DNA of 64,000 bases from Actinomadura montaniterrae (GTDB lineage Bacteria > Actinomycetota > Actinomycetes > Streptosporangiales > Streptosporangiaceae): NCBI RefSeq assembly GCF_008923365.1, contig NZ_WBMR01000019.1, positions 16,285 through 80,284 on the forward strand, written 5' to 3'. Below, piece after piece: positions 8,040-16,066 of the stretch; position 1 is the first letter of the stretch, and each line of letters begins with the position of its first letter. A program made the translations under genes and the position numbers. The notes below the pieces were generated by a model. That model was not told where the DNA came from. It ran no database searches and worked only from the letters and a program-made list of their open reading frames with translations.

Positions 8040-8105
8040 GCACTTCCGGTTGCGCAGGTCGCAAGGTGTGACGCATCATTGGAGTAACCGGCTTGAACTG
8101 TCGAC

Positions 8106-8130
8106 AAGGCCCAGCCCAGCGCTGGGCCTT
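8106..8130. terminator. Terminator hairpin before the packaging genes
   Basis: Arms AAGGCCCAGC (8,106-8,115) and GCTGGGCCTT (8,121-8,130) pair perfectly around a 5-base loop and are followed by TTTCG-like sequence. It separates the early region from the late (terminase and structural) genes; the late promoter should lie nearby. Confidence 0.7.
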
Positions 8131-8154
8131 TCGCATGCTCGGAGGAGGTTCGAT

Positions 8155-8703
8155 GTGCCTTCGAAGTGTGGGAATCGTTCAGACGGCCGCCCGACGCGCG
8201 CGCGACGACCGGTCACGCAGGCCGAGCGCACCGCCGTCGCCGAACTGCACGCGCAGGGGCTGAGCCGCGGCGCGATCGCGCGGAAGCTGAAGCGGTCGGC
8301 GGACACGGTCGGCCGCATCGCCGCCGACCAGGGGCTCACCTGGGATCGCAGCCGGACGGCGAAGGCGGTCGCGGCCAAGCAGGAGGACAACCGCGCGAGG
8401 CGCGCCCGCATCTCGGCGGGCCTGCTGGACGACGCCGAGTGGTTGCGGGAGCGGATGCGCGCCGAGTCGATCCAGGTCGTGTCCACGCCGAAGGGCCCGT
8501 CGCAGGTGCTGCTGGCGTTGCCGCCGGCGCGCGATACCCGCGACTTCATGGTGGCCGCCACCTCGGCGCTGAAGGCGCACGCGGACCTGGAGCGCATCGA
8601 CTCCGGCAGCGGCGCCGACCAGGCCAAGAGCATGCTCGGCCAGCTCGGCGAGGCGCTCCAGCTCGCCGCCGACCAGATCAACACCACGCCCGGGGAGGGC
8701 TGA
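8155..8703 (+). CDS. Terminase small subunit (HTH DNA-recognition protein)
   Basis: GTG 8155 is chosen because GGAGGAGG ends six bases upstream; the ATG at 8153 is out of frame. The 182-residue protein has a basic start and a clear helix-turn-helix at about residues 22-60 (AVAELHAQGLSRGAIARKLK, then RSADTVGRIAADQGLTW), as in small terminases that bind the packaging site. The C-terminal half is helical (MVAATSALKAHADLERIDSG and AEALQLAADQIN-like), suited to ring formation. Its position at the start of the late genes fits, although three genes lie between it and the large subunit. An HTH regulator is the alternative. Confidence 0.72.
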   Translation: MPSKCGNRSDGRPTRARRPVTQAERTAVAELHAQGLSRGAIARKLKRSADTVGRIAADQGLTWDRSRTAKAVAAKQEDNRARRARISAGLLDDAEWLRERMRAESIQVVSTPKGPSQVLLALPPARDTRDFMVAATSALKAHADLERIDSGSGADQAKSMLGQLGEALQLAADQINTTPGEG

Positions 8704-8705
8704 CC

Positions 8706-9152
8706 ATGGCCGACATCGTGTTCAACATCGCCCTCGGGAAGGTCGCCTACTACGCGGGGCTGCCGGCCGCCAATGACGGCCTGGTGGTGGTGCCGATCGA
8801 GGCGACCGGCCTGGAGACCGACGCCGTCCTGCGCGACTACGACAACCTGTCGGTGCTGCTCGCCGCGTCGAACAACGAGCAGACCACGATGGGCCGCAAG
8901 GCCCTCGCCAGCGTGACGGCGACCGTGGACGACATCAACGACCGCGTCAACATGGACGCCGCTGACGTCACCTGGACGGCCGCGGGCGGCAACCCGGTCG
9001 GCGCGCTGATCATCTGCTACGACCCCGACGTCTCGACGGGCACCGACGCGGACCTGATCCCGCTGTCCAAGCACGGCTGGTCGATCACCCCGGACGGGTC
9101 GGACGTGACCGCGACCATCGCCGACTTCATCCGGGCCAGCTCCGCCGCCTGA
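8706..9152 (+). CDS. Putative virion structural protein, 148 aa
   Basis: The gene starts at ATG 8706, two bases after the terminase small subunit. The product is acidic, strand-rich and Asp/Ala/Val-rich (KVAYYAGLPAANDGLVVVPI, GALIICYDPDVSTGTDADLI, PLSKHGWSITPDGSDVTATI). It has no signal peptide or membrane helix. Such small beta proteins near the packaging genes are often capsid decoration or tail-fibre-associated proteins. No family is recognised, and the next gene overlaps its stop by one base. Confidence 0.65.
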   Translation: MADIVFNIALGKVAYYAGLPAANDGLVVVPIEATGLETDAVLRDYDNLSVLLAASNNEQTTMGRKALASVTATVDDINDRVNMDAADVTWTAAGGNPVGALIICYDPDVSTGTDADLIPLSKHGWSITPDGSDVTATIADFIRASSAA

Positions 9153-10729
9153 TGGCCGCGCCCGCGTTCGTCGCGGCCGGGCTCGGCCCAACCACCTCCA
9201 CCACCAGCGTCGCGATCCCGAAGCCGACCGGTACGGCGGCCGGGCACGTCCTGTACGCCCTGGTCGTCAACGGCGGCGCCGGTACCGCGCCGACGACGGT
9301 TCCGTCCGGGTGGGCGCTCACCAGCGGCACGGCGACCGGTGGCGGCGGCTGGGTCGGCGTGTTCGAGCACGTCGCCGGCGCGTCCGAGCCGAGTTCGTAC
9401 ACGTGGGACGGGTTCACCGACTCGTGCGCCGGGTCGATGATCGCCGTGTCCGGCGCCGACGGCACCACCCCGACGCATAAGGCCCATGCGACTGCGACGC
9501 TCAACAGCTCCACCCCGTCCGACAGCGGCGTCACCACCACCGTGGCGGACTGCCTGATCGTCGGCGGCTGCGGTGTCGGCGACAACGTCGGCGTGTCCGG
9601 CTGGGCGGCGACCGATCCCGCGGTCCTGACCGAGCGCGCCGAGGTCCAGTCCACGGGTGGCGCGGACACCACCAGCGCCCTGGCGACCGCACCGCAGACC
9701 GCCGTCGGCCCGACCGGCGCCCTGTCGGTCGTCCTGGCCGGGTCCCGCAACAGCGTGGTCGTCACGATCGCCGTGCAGCCCCCGCAGACCGGCGGCGGGA
9801 CGACGCTCCCGGCCGGGACCGCGGCCGAGACCGACACGGCACAGCCGCTCGGTCGGGCCAAGGCGCGCGCGGCGTCGCCCGCGGCGGAGACGGCGACCGC
9901 ACAGCCCGTCGCGCGCAGCAAGGCCCGCCTCATCGCCACGGCCGCCGCGGTGGAGTCCGCCCAGCCGATCGGCGCGCGGAAGGCCCGACCCATCGGGACC
10001 GCCACGGCGATCAGCGCGGCGCAGCCGACCGGACGCGCCAAGACCCGACCCGTCGCCCCGGCCGTCGAGACGAACGCGGCGCAGACGATCACGGCGTCGT
10101 CCGCGACCGAGCAGCCCGTCACGGCGGCCGTCGAGCACGACCAGGCGCAGCCGCTCACCGCGACCAAGCGCCGCGCGCTCGCCGCCGCGGCGGTCGTCGA
10201 GACGGCGCAGCCCATCGGCGCACGCAAGACCCGGCCGCTCGCCACGGCCACCGAGACCGGCGCAGCCCAACCGGTGGGCCGCGCCAAGCAGCGCGCGGCA
10301 GGGACCGCCTCTGAAGTCGACGCGGCGACCCCCGTGACCGCGCCCGGCTCCACGCTCGTCCCTGCCGCGCCCGCCATCGAGACCGACACCGCCCGCCCCC
10401 TCGGCACGGCCAAACGCCTGCTGATCGGTGCGGCCGGGCTGGTCGAGACGGCGCAACCCATCGGCCGGCGGAAGGCGTACCCCATCGGAACCGCACTGGA
10501 GACGGTGGAGGCGCGGACGCTCGCGCACGTGAAGGCTCGCCATCTGGGGGTGGCGGAGGAGACGGACGCGGCGAGGCTGCTCGGCGGCGGGCAGACGGTA
10601 GTGCAGGAGCTGCCGGAGCTGGTCGCCGCCACCGCTCACACTGGGCGCCTCGCCGCGGCCGTCACCGTGCCGGGCCACCTGACCGCGACCGCCGCGCCGT
10701 CCGGCCGGTTCGCCGCCCTCGTCGAGTAG
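9152..10729 (+). CDS. Putative structural protein with 12-13 copies of a 20-residue repeat
   Basis: This 525-residue protein has an N-terminal beta-rich domain (about 1-215, glycine, serine and threonine rich) like those of phage tail or fibre proteins. A run of imperfect 20-residue repeats follows, about residues 224-480, with the consensus [VA]ETxxAQPIGRxKxRxIxTA. The best copies are 1-4, 6-8, 10 and 11; others have drifted, such as one with AATPVTAPG. The C-terminal end is Ala/Val/Thr-rich. The repeats probably form an extended virion appendage. The place between the two terminase genes is unusual. No enzymatic motif is seen. Confidence 0.7.
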   Translation: MAAPAFVAAGLGPTTSTTSVAIPKPTGTAAGHVLYALVVNGGAGTAPTTVPSGWALTSGTATGGGGWVGVFEHVAGASEPSSYTWDGFTDSCAGSMIAVSGADGTTPTHKAHATATLNSSTPSDSGVTTTVADCLIVGGCGVGDNVGVSGWAATDPAVLTERAEVQSTGGADTTSALATAPQTAVGPTGALSVVLAGSRNSVVVTIAVQPPQTGGGTTLPAGTAAETDTAQPLGRAKARAASPAAETATAQPVARSKARLIATAAAVESAQPIGARKARPIGTATAISAAQPTGRAKTRPVAPAVETNAAQTITASSATEQPVTAAVEHDQAQPLTATKRRALAAAAVVETAQPIGARKTRPLATATETGAAQPVGRAKQRAAGTASEVDAATPVTAPGSTLVPAAPAIETDTARPLGTAKRLLIGAAGLVETAQPIGRRKAYPIGTALETVEARTLAHVKARHLGVAEETDAARLLGGGQTVVQELPELVAATAHTGRLAAAVTVPGHLTATAAPSGRFAALVE

Positions 10730-10738
10730 GAGGTGCCC

Positions 10739-11080
10739 GTGCAGCGCACCAAGAGCCTCGACCTGTTCCAGGGCGACGACGAGCAGGTGACCGTCACCGT
10801 CTCCGACGAGGCGACCGGCGCCGCCTACGACCTCACCGGCGCCCTGGTGCACGTCTACCTGAAGCCGTCCGCCGAGACCCCGGACGGCGACGCGTCCGTG
10901 GTGGTCCTCGCGATCGGCGACGGCATCGAGGTCCTCGACGCCGCCGCCGGCCAGATCCGCGTCACCATCCCCTCGTCGTGGCTCGCCACGGCCGGGACGC
11001 GGTGGTGGCATCTGACGGTGGTGATGGCGGGTGCGACGCGCACGGCCGCGCGCGGACCCGTCCACGTCCTGGACACGTGA
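10739..11080 (+). CDS. Hypothetical structural protein, 113 aa, BppU-N-like
   Basis: GTG 10739 is chosen because TAGGAGG ends five bases upstream; GTG 10733 would put the start inside the ribosome site. The protein is strand-rich: LDLFQGDDEQVTVTVSDE, DLTGALVHVYLKPSAETPDG, then VLDAAAGQIRVTIPSSWLA and WWHLTVVMAG. This is like the N-terminal domain of baseplate upper proteins (BppU) and related immunoglobulin-like phage domains. That resemblance is by pattern only. It overlaps the large terminase by GTGA. Confidence 0.6.
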   Translation: MQRTKSLDLFQGDDEQVTVTVSDEATGAAYDLTGALVHVYLKPSAETPDGDASVVVLAIGDGIEVLDAAAGQIRVTIPSSWLATAGTRWWHLTVVMAGATRTAARGPVHVLDT

Positions 11081-12321
11081 ACCTCGACGCCGTCAAGGCG
11101 GTCCTGTCGCCCAAGCAGATCACGAGCATCGCCGAGTCCCGCCAGGTCCGCATCTCGATCTGGGCGGGCGCCGTCCGCTCCGGCAAGACCATCGCTTCGC
11201 TGCTGGCCTTCATGATCGCCGTCGCGCAGGCACCCGACCACGGGCTCATCGTCATCGCCGGCCGGACGCGCGAGACCATCGAGCGCAACATCATCGAGCC
11301 TCTCCAGGACGCGAGCCTGTTCGGGCCGCTGGCCGCGCACGTCCACCACACGCGCGGTTCCAACACCGCCGTCATCTTGGGCCGGACGGTGCACCTGATC
11401 GGCGCGTACAACCAGCTGTCCGAGGGGCGCCTGCGCGGCATGACGGCGTGCCTGGCCCTGGTCGACGAAGCGACCCTCGTCCCCGAGGCGTTCTGGACGC
11501 AGCTCCTCGCTCGCCTGTCCGTGCCCGGCGCGCGGCTGCTCGCCACCACGAACCCCGACGGCCCGAACCACTGGCTCCGCCAGCAGTTCCTCCTCCGCGC
11601 CCCGCAGCTGAACCTCGCCAGCTGGCACTTCACGCTCGACGACAACCCGAGCCTGGACCCGCAGTACGTCGCGGACCTGAAGGCCGAGAACGTCGGCCTG
11701 TTCTACCGCCGGAACATCCTCGGGGAGTGGGCGCTAGCCGAGGGCGCCGTGTTCGACATGTGGGACCCGGACCGGCACGTGGTCTCGGATCTGTCGGCCA
11801 TCCGGCGGTGGATCGCGGTCGGCGTCGACTACGGCACGACGAACCCGTTCGCGGCGCTGACGCTCGGTCTCGGCGCGGACCAGTGCCTGTACCTCGGCCA
11901 CGAGTGGCGTTGGGACTCGAAGACCATGCATCAGCAGCTCACGGACGCGCAGTACTCCGAGCGGGTGCGGGGCTGGCTGAAGGCGATCGGCGTGCATCCG
12001 CAGTGGACGATCGTCGACCCGTCCGCCGCGTCGTTCGTGACGCAGCTCCACCAGGACGGCCTGGTCCCCGCGCAGGCCGACAACTCGGTGTTGGACGGGA
12101 TCCGCGTGGTGTCCTCGCTGCTCGGCCGGGGCCAGCTCAAGGTGCACCGGAGCTGCACGGGCTTCATCAACGAGATCCCCGGCTACTCGTGGGACCCGGA
12201 CAAGGCGGCGAAGGGCGAAGACGCCCCGATTAAGGCCGACGACCACAGCTTGGACGCCGCGCGGTACGCGGTGTTCACCACCTCCGCCGCTTGGCGGTCC
12301 GACCTGAGGGAGGCCGCGTAA
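11077..12321 (+). CDS. Terminase large subunit
   Basis: This 414-residue packaging motor starts at GTG 11077 in a GTGA overlap. The ATPase domain has Walker A GAVRSGKT at residues 31-38 and Walker B ALVDEA near 128-132, followed by the coupling segment LLATTNPDGP. The RNase H-like nuclease domain has VGVDYGTTN (Asp251), WTIVDPSA (Asp314) and the last acidic motif DDHSLDAARYA (Asp388/389, Asp393). It matches the PBSX/terminase_6-type layout. It would cut and pump phage DNA through the portal encoded at 12,540. Confidence 0.94.
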   Translation: MNLDAVKAVLSPKQITSIAESRQVRISIWAGAVRSGKTIASLLAFMIAVAQAPDHGLIVIAGRTRETIERNIIEPLQDASLFGPLAAHVHHTRGSNTAVILGRTVHLIGAYNQLSEGRLRGMTACLALVDEATLVPEAFWTQLLARLSVPGARLLATTNPDGPNHWLRQQFLLRAPQLNLASWHFTLDDNPSLDPQYVADLKAENVGLFYRRNILGEWALAEGAVFDMWDPDRHVVSDLSAIRRWIAVGVDYGTTNPFAALTLGLGADQCLYLGHEWRWDSKTMHQQLTDAQYSERVRGWLKAIGVHPQWTIVDPSAASFVTQLHQDGLVPAQADNSVLDGIRVVSSLLGRGQLKVHRSCTGFINEIPGYSWDPDKAAKGEDAPIKADDHSLDAARYAVFTTSAAWRSDLREAA

Positions 12322-12324
12322 CCC

Positions 12325-12540
12325 ATGCCTACGCCAGGCCCGCTCGGCATCGCGCTCGACCTCGACGAGGGCGATCTCATCAGCGATGCCGTGCTCATCG
12401 CCAAGATCCACAAGGCGGACGGCGCTGTCATCGTCGCAAGCAAGGCCAGCGATGGGACCGACTGGGTCACCCGCCGCGGTCTCATCGCCGCGGCGGGTGA
12501 CGTCGAGAGCGGCGGCTACCAGGAACGCGAGATCGACTGA
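12325..12540 (+). CDS. Small hypothetical protein between terminase and portal
   Basis: The 71-residue product starts at ATG 12325, three bases after the terminase stop, and its stop shares one base with the portal start. It is strand-rich: LGIALDLDEGDLISDAVLIA, KIHKADGAVIVASKAS, TDWVTRRGLIAAAG. No motif is recognised. Its tight packing between two essential morphogenesis genes suggests that it is translated. Confidence 0.65.
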   Translation: MPTPGPLGIALDLDEGDLISDAVLIAKIHKADGAVIVASKASDGTDWVTRRGLIAAAGDVESGGYQEREID

Positions 12541-14174
12541 TGCCGCTCCCCAACGGCGGAGGCCCCTGGCCGCCCCGCGAACTCGACATGGTCACCGCCC
12601 GCCTCGACGTCTGGTCCGCGTGGTACTCCGGCGACCCCGACCGCCTCGCCCTCCTCTACGGCGGATCCCTCGCAGGCGACCCCGGACGCCCCCTCGGGTC
12701 CCTCGACACCGACCTGCGCGGCTGGCGCGGCTGGCTCGGCCGCCTCGCCGCACGCTGGTTCTGGGGCACCCAGACCCCGCCGAACGAGAAGCGGACCAAG
12801 CTGCACCTCCCGCTCGCCGGCGACATCGCCGCCACGTCCGCCGACCTGCTGTTCAGCGAGCCGCCGACGTTCAGCGTGGAGGACGACGACAAGACGCAGG
12901 CGCGCCTCGACGAGCTGGTGGAGGACGGCCTGCACGCCGACCTCCTCGAAGCCGCCGAGGTGTGCGCCGCGCTCGGCGGCGTGTACCTGCGGATCTGCTG
13001 GGACGACAAGGTGCGGGACCGGCCGTGGATCTCCGCCATGCACGCGGACTGCGCCATCCCGGACTGGCGGTACGGCCGCCTGAAGGCCGTGACGTTCTGG
13101 CGGGTGGTGAAGCGGCAGGGCAACGACGTGTGGCGGCACCTGGAGCGCCACGAGCCCGGCGTCATCTACAACGGCCTCTACCAGGGCGCGGACGCCGACC
13201 TCGGCACGCCGAAGCCGCTCGACTCCCTGGACGAGACCATGGGCATCCCGGACAGTATGCCGACCGGCGTGCAGGACGGCCTGACCGCCTGCTACGTGCC
13301 GAACATGCGCCCGTCGCGGGTCTGGCGGGAGATCCCCGAGGCGGCGCACCTCGGCCGCTCCGACTACGCGGGCACCGAGGGCCTGATGGACGCCCTGGAC
13401 GAGGTGTACTCCAGCCTGATGCGGGACATCCGGCTCGCGAAGGCGAAGCTGATCATCCCGGAGACCTACCTGCAGTCCCTCGGCCAGGGGAAAGGGGCGA
13501 CCTGGGACAGCGAGCAGGAGCTGATCTACCCCGTCGCCGCGCTCCAGTCCCCGAACTCGGCCGCCGGCGGCCTGATGGTGACGCCGACGCAGTTCCAGAT
13601 CCGCGTCACCGAGCACCTCCAGTCCGCGCAGTCTCTCCAGGACCAGATCGTCCGGGCGTGCGGCTACTCGGCGCAGACGTTCGGCAGCGCGGCGGACGGG
13701 GAGCAGCAGGTCGCGCAGACCGCGACCGAGGTCGACTCCCGGACGCGCCGCTCCGACATCACCCGCGACCGGAAGATCACGTACTGGTCGCCGGCGCTCG
13801 CCGAGATCCTCCGCGTGCTCCTCGCGGTCGACGCCGCGAAGTTCCGCTCCGGCGTGAACGCCGTCCGGCCGACCGTGGAGTTCGGCGACCGGGTATCGGA
13901 GGACCCGCAGGCGCTCGCGCAGACGGCGCAGCTGCTCCGCGCCGCCGAGGCCGCATCGACGGAGACGCTCGTGCAGATGGTGCATCCGGACTGGGACGGC
14001 GAGCAGGTGGACGCCGAGGTGCAGCGGATCCAGGACGAGGCGGCCCCGCCCGCGCCGCCGGAGATCGTGCCCGGCCCGGACTCGGCTGGCATGGGGCCGG
14101 ACTCCGGGCCGGGCGCCCCGGACGGTGGGGGAGCCCCGTCCGAGGACCAGGCCGCGCTGGACGCGCTCGGCTGA
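12540..14174 (+). CDS. Portal protein
   Basis: The 544-residue protein follows the large terminase and precedes the MuF-like gene, as portals do. Visible features of the SPP1-type family are an N-terminal helical segment RLDVWSAWYSGDPDRLALLY, LPLAGDIAATSADLLFSEPP, and a long central helix around MDALDEVYSSLMRDIRLAKAKLIIP. Next come an EHLQSAQSLQDQIVRACGYSAQTFG crown-proximal region and VSEDPQALAQTAQLLRAAEAAS near the end. The final 40 residues are proline, glycine and acid rich. It forms the ring through which DNA enters the capsid. Confidence 0.88.
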   Translation: MPLPNGGGPWPPRELDMVTARLDVWSAWYSGDPDRLALLYGGSLAGDPGRPLGSLDTDLRGWRGWLGRLAARWFWGTQTPPNEKRTKLHLPLAGDIAATSADLLFSEPPTFSVEDDDKTQARLDELVEDGLHADLLEAAEVCAALGGVYLRICWDDKVRDRPWISAMHADCAIPDWRYGRLKAVTFWRVVKRQGNDVWRHLERHEPGVIYNGLYQGADADLGTPKPLDSLDETMGIPDSMPTGVQDGLTACYVPNMRPSRVWREIPEAAHLGRSDYAGTEGLMDALDEVYSSLMRDIRLAKAKLIIPETYLQSLGQGKGATWDSEQELIYPVAALQSPNSAAGGLMVTPTQFQIRVTEHLQSAQSLQDQIVRACGYSAQTFGSAADGEQQVAQTATEVDSRTRRSDITRDRKITYWSPALAEILRVLLAVDAAKFRSGVNAVRPTVEFGDRVSEDPQALAQTAQLLRAAEAASTETLVQMVHPDWDGEQVDAEVQRIQDEAAPPAPPEIVPGPDSAGMGPDSGPGAPDGGGAPSEDQAALDALG

Positions 14175-14189
14175 CCTACAGGAGGAAGC

Positions 14190-14522
14190 ATGCAACCGAC
14201 CATCGGCCGGATCGTCCGCTACACCCTCACCGAGGCCGACGCGGACGCGATCAACCGGCGCCGCGCCGACTTCGAGGCGTTCCAGCGCACCATCCTCCCG
14301 CCGCGCGTGTCCGGCACGGGCGGCGCGACCGGCCACCAGGCGCACGTCGGGAACCGCGCGCAGGCCGGTCAGACCTACCCGGCCATGGTCGTGCGCGTCT
14401 TCGACCCGTCCGCCACCACGGCCAACCTCCAGGTCTCCCTGGACGGCAACGACACCTACTGGGCCACGTCGCGCACCGAGGGCGACGGTGAGGGCCACTG
14501 GGTCTGGCCGCCGCGCGTCTGA
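14190..14522 (+). CDS. Hypothetical phage protein, 110 aa
   Basis: The gene starts at ATG 14190 after AGGAGG. The product has an N-terminal segment IGRIVRYTLTEADADAINRR, a middle part rich in Gly and His, then AGQTYPAMVVRVFDPSATTA, NLQVSLDGNDTYWATSRTEG and a final WVWPPRV. This layout is common in actinophage genomes next to portal or capsid genes. The strands and the tryptophan-rich end suggest a small beta domain. No function is established. Confidence 0.72.
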   Translation: MQPTIGRIVRYTLTEADADAINRRRADFEAFQRTILPPRVSGTGGATGHQAHVGNRAQAGQTYPAMVVRVFDPSATTANLQVSLDGNDTYWATSRTEGDGEGHWVWPPRV

Positions 14523-14524
14523 CC

Positions 14525-14682
14525 ATGTCCGGCCCCCACCACGCGTTCAAGAGCAAGGCGCAGTGCGGCTGTTCTTCGCCAACCCGCGCCTGCGCCGCTT
14601 CGCGCACGACAAGGCGCACGCCACACCGGGCGGCAAGGGCATCAGGTACCGGCGGCTGCCGCGCCGCAAGGGCGGGAGGTGA
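14525..14682 (+). pseudogene. Frameshifted small basic phage protein (about 52 aa intact)
   Basis: ATG 14525 opens MSGPHHAFKSKAQ, then the frame turns into low-quality sequence. In the neighbouring frame the text continues as RLFFANPRLRRFAHDKAHAT and PGGKGIRYRRLPRRKGGR, stopping at 14,682. One missing base near 14,566 (CAGTGCGG where CAGTGGCGG would give AQWRLFF) joins both parts into a sensible 52-residue basic protein of a type common next to MuF genes in actinophages. Either the prophage copy carries a 1-base deletion or the assembly has an error. The family resemblance is from memory of such proteins. Confidence 0.65.
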
Positions 14683-14686
14683 CCCC

Positions 14687-15727
14687 ATGGCCATCCCCGC
14701 CCCGGTGTCCCCGGCGCTCGCCGAAGGCCTGCCGCGCGTCGTCGTCGCCCTGCACGCGGGCTGGGAGGAGACGACGATCCGGTTCATGGCGGAGCAACTC
14801 GGCCCGCGGATCGGCTCGCCAGAGTGGGCCGCGGGGCAGCAGCGGAAGCTCGCCGCCATCCAGCGGGACCTGGACGCCACCGTCCGGCGCCTCGCGGCCA
14901 CGGCGGGCCCGCAGATCGAGCAGATGATCGCCGACGCCTACCGGCGCGGCCACGGCGCCCCGCCGACCCCCGCGCGCCGCCGGGGGCTCGTGCAGCGCGT
15001 CATGGACGCTATGCGGCGCCTGTGGGGCCGCCTGCCGCGCCGCGTCTCGCGCGCGTACGCCCGCGCGGTCACGCTCGGCACCCGCGCGCCCGACGACCGC
15101 CGCCGCACCGTCGTCCAGGCCGAGCTGGACCGCATCGCCTCGCGCGGCCTCGTGGGCGGCGTCGACGACCACGGCCGTACCCTCTCGCTCGTCCCGCAGG
15201 TCGAGACCGCGCTTCAGACGGCCGCCGGGAACGCCGCGATGGACGGCTACCTCGACTCGGTCACCGCCGCCGGCGACGACCTGGTGATGGTGCTCCAGTC
15301 CGCGCACCCCTGCCCGCTGTGCCTGCCGTGGGAGCACCGCGTCCTATCGGTCTCCGGCCACACCCCCGGCCGCCCCTCGATGGCGACCGCGCGGGCCGCC
15401 GGGCTGTGGCATCCGCGCTGCCACCACCAGGTCGTGCGGTACGAGCCCGGCGTGTCCGAGCACCTGCCGCACGCCGCCCGCCACAAGCGCGGCTCGTACG
15501 CGGCGACGCAGCGGCAGCGCGCGATCGAGCGGCACATCCGCGAGTGGAAGCGCCGCGAAGCCGCCGCGATGGACGACACGGCGCGGCTCCTGGCCCGCCG
15601 CAAGGTGAGGCACTGGCAGGCCGCGCTGCGGCAGCACATCGCCACGCACGGCCTCCAGCGGTCCCGGCAGCGCGAGCGCGTGGACTTCGGGCACACACCG
15701 TCGATCCGGCACGGACTGGGGGACTGA
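14687..15727 (+). CDS. MuF-like minor capsid protein
   Basis: The 346-residue protein starts at ATG 14687 with GGGAGG seven bases upstream. Its place after the portal and its content fit the phage minor capsid protein 2 / MuF group. The N-terminal half is helical and basic (RDLDATVRRLAATAGPQIEQ, RVSRAYARAVTLG). The second half has VMVLQSAHPCPLCLPWEHRV and RAAGLWHPRCHHQVVRYEPG, with a C-P-x-C pair and W-H-P-x-C-x-H segment that likely bind metal. The end is very rich in Arg, Lys and His. Such proteins sit at the portal inside the capsid and can be ejected with DNA. Confidence 0.78.
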   Translation: MAIPAPVSPALAEGLPRVVVALHAGWEETTIRFMAEQLGPRIGSPEWAAGQQRKLAAIQRDLDATVRRLAATAGPQIEQMIADAYRRGHGAPPTPARRRGLVQRVMDAMRRLWGRLPRRVSRAYARAVTLGTRAPDDRRRTVVQAELDRIASRGLVGGVDDHGRTLSLVPQVETALQTAAGNAAMDGYLDSVTAAGDDLVMVLQSAHPCPLCLPWEHRVLSVSGHTPGRPSMATARAAGLWHPRCHHQVVRYEPGVSEHLPHAARHKRGSYAATQRQRAIERHIREWKRREAAAMDDTARLLARRKVRHWQAALRQHIATHGLQRSRQRERVDFGHTPSIRHGLGD

Positions 15728-16065
15728 TGGCCGAGTGGAAGCACGGGTGGATCCCGCTCACCCCCGGCGCGATGGCGAGCAAGCAGCACCGCGGCAAGGG
15801 CGGCGGGAAGGGCTCGGCGAAGCCGAAGGTGTCCGCGAAGCCCGCAGCGAAGAAGACCGGCGGGAAGTCGAAGAAGAGCAGCCTCGCCGCCGTGCCGCTG
15901 CACGAGCTGGACCTGTCGACGTCCGCCGGGCGGGCCGAGGTCATGCGGCGCCAGCGGCTCCTGGAGGACAAGCGGTCCGTCATCCCGCGCGCGCAGGCGG
16001 GCGCTGCGGGGTTCCGGGGCGGGAAGCCGCACCGCAAGTCCGCGCTGAAGCGGAAGGGCCGCTGA
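15727..16065 (+). CDS. Lysine-rich small head-region protein
   Basis: The 112-residue product starts at ATG 15727 overlapping the previous stop by one base. Residues 15-55 are almost only Lys, Gly, Ser and Ala (low complexity), followed by a more ordered part LAAVPLHELDLSTSAGRAEV and a basic tail. It resembles histone-like low-complexity segments that bind packaged DNA. No family is recognised. It is followed directly by another lysine-rich protein. Confidence 0.68.
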   Translation: MAEWKHGWIPLTPGAMASKQHRGKGGGKGSAKPKVSAKPAAKKTGGKSKKSSLAAVPLHELDLSTSAGRAEVMRRQRLLEDKRSVIPRAQAGAAGFRGGKPHRKSALKRKGR

Positions 16066-16066
16066 G

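Noticed and set aside
8040..8154. tRNA gene or attachment site in the gap before the terminase gene
   Set aside because: No cloverleaf can be drawn; the only structure is the terminator at 8,106-8,130.
14525..15727. MuF-like protein starting at 14,525
   Set aside because: The extra 54 residues are the wrong-frame reading of a separate small gene; ATG 14,687 has a good ribosome site.
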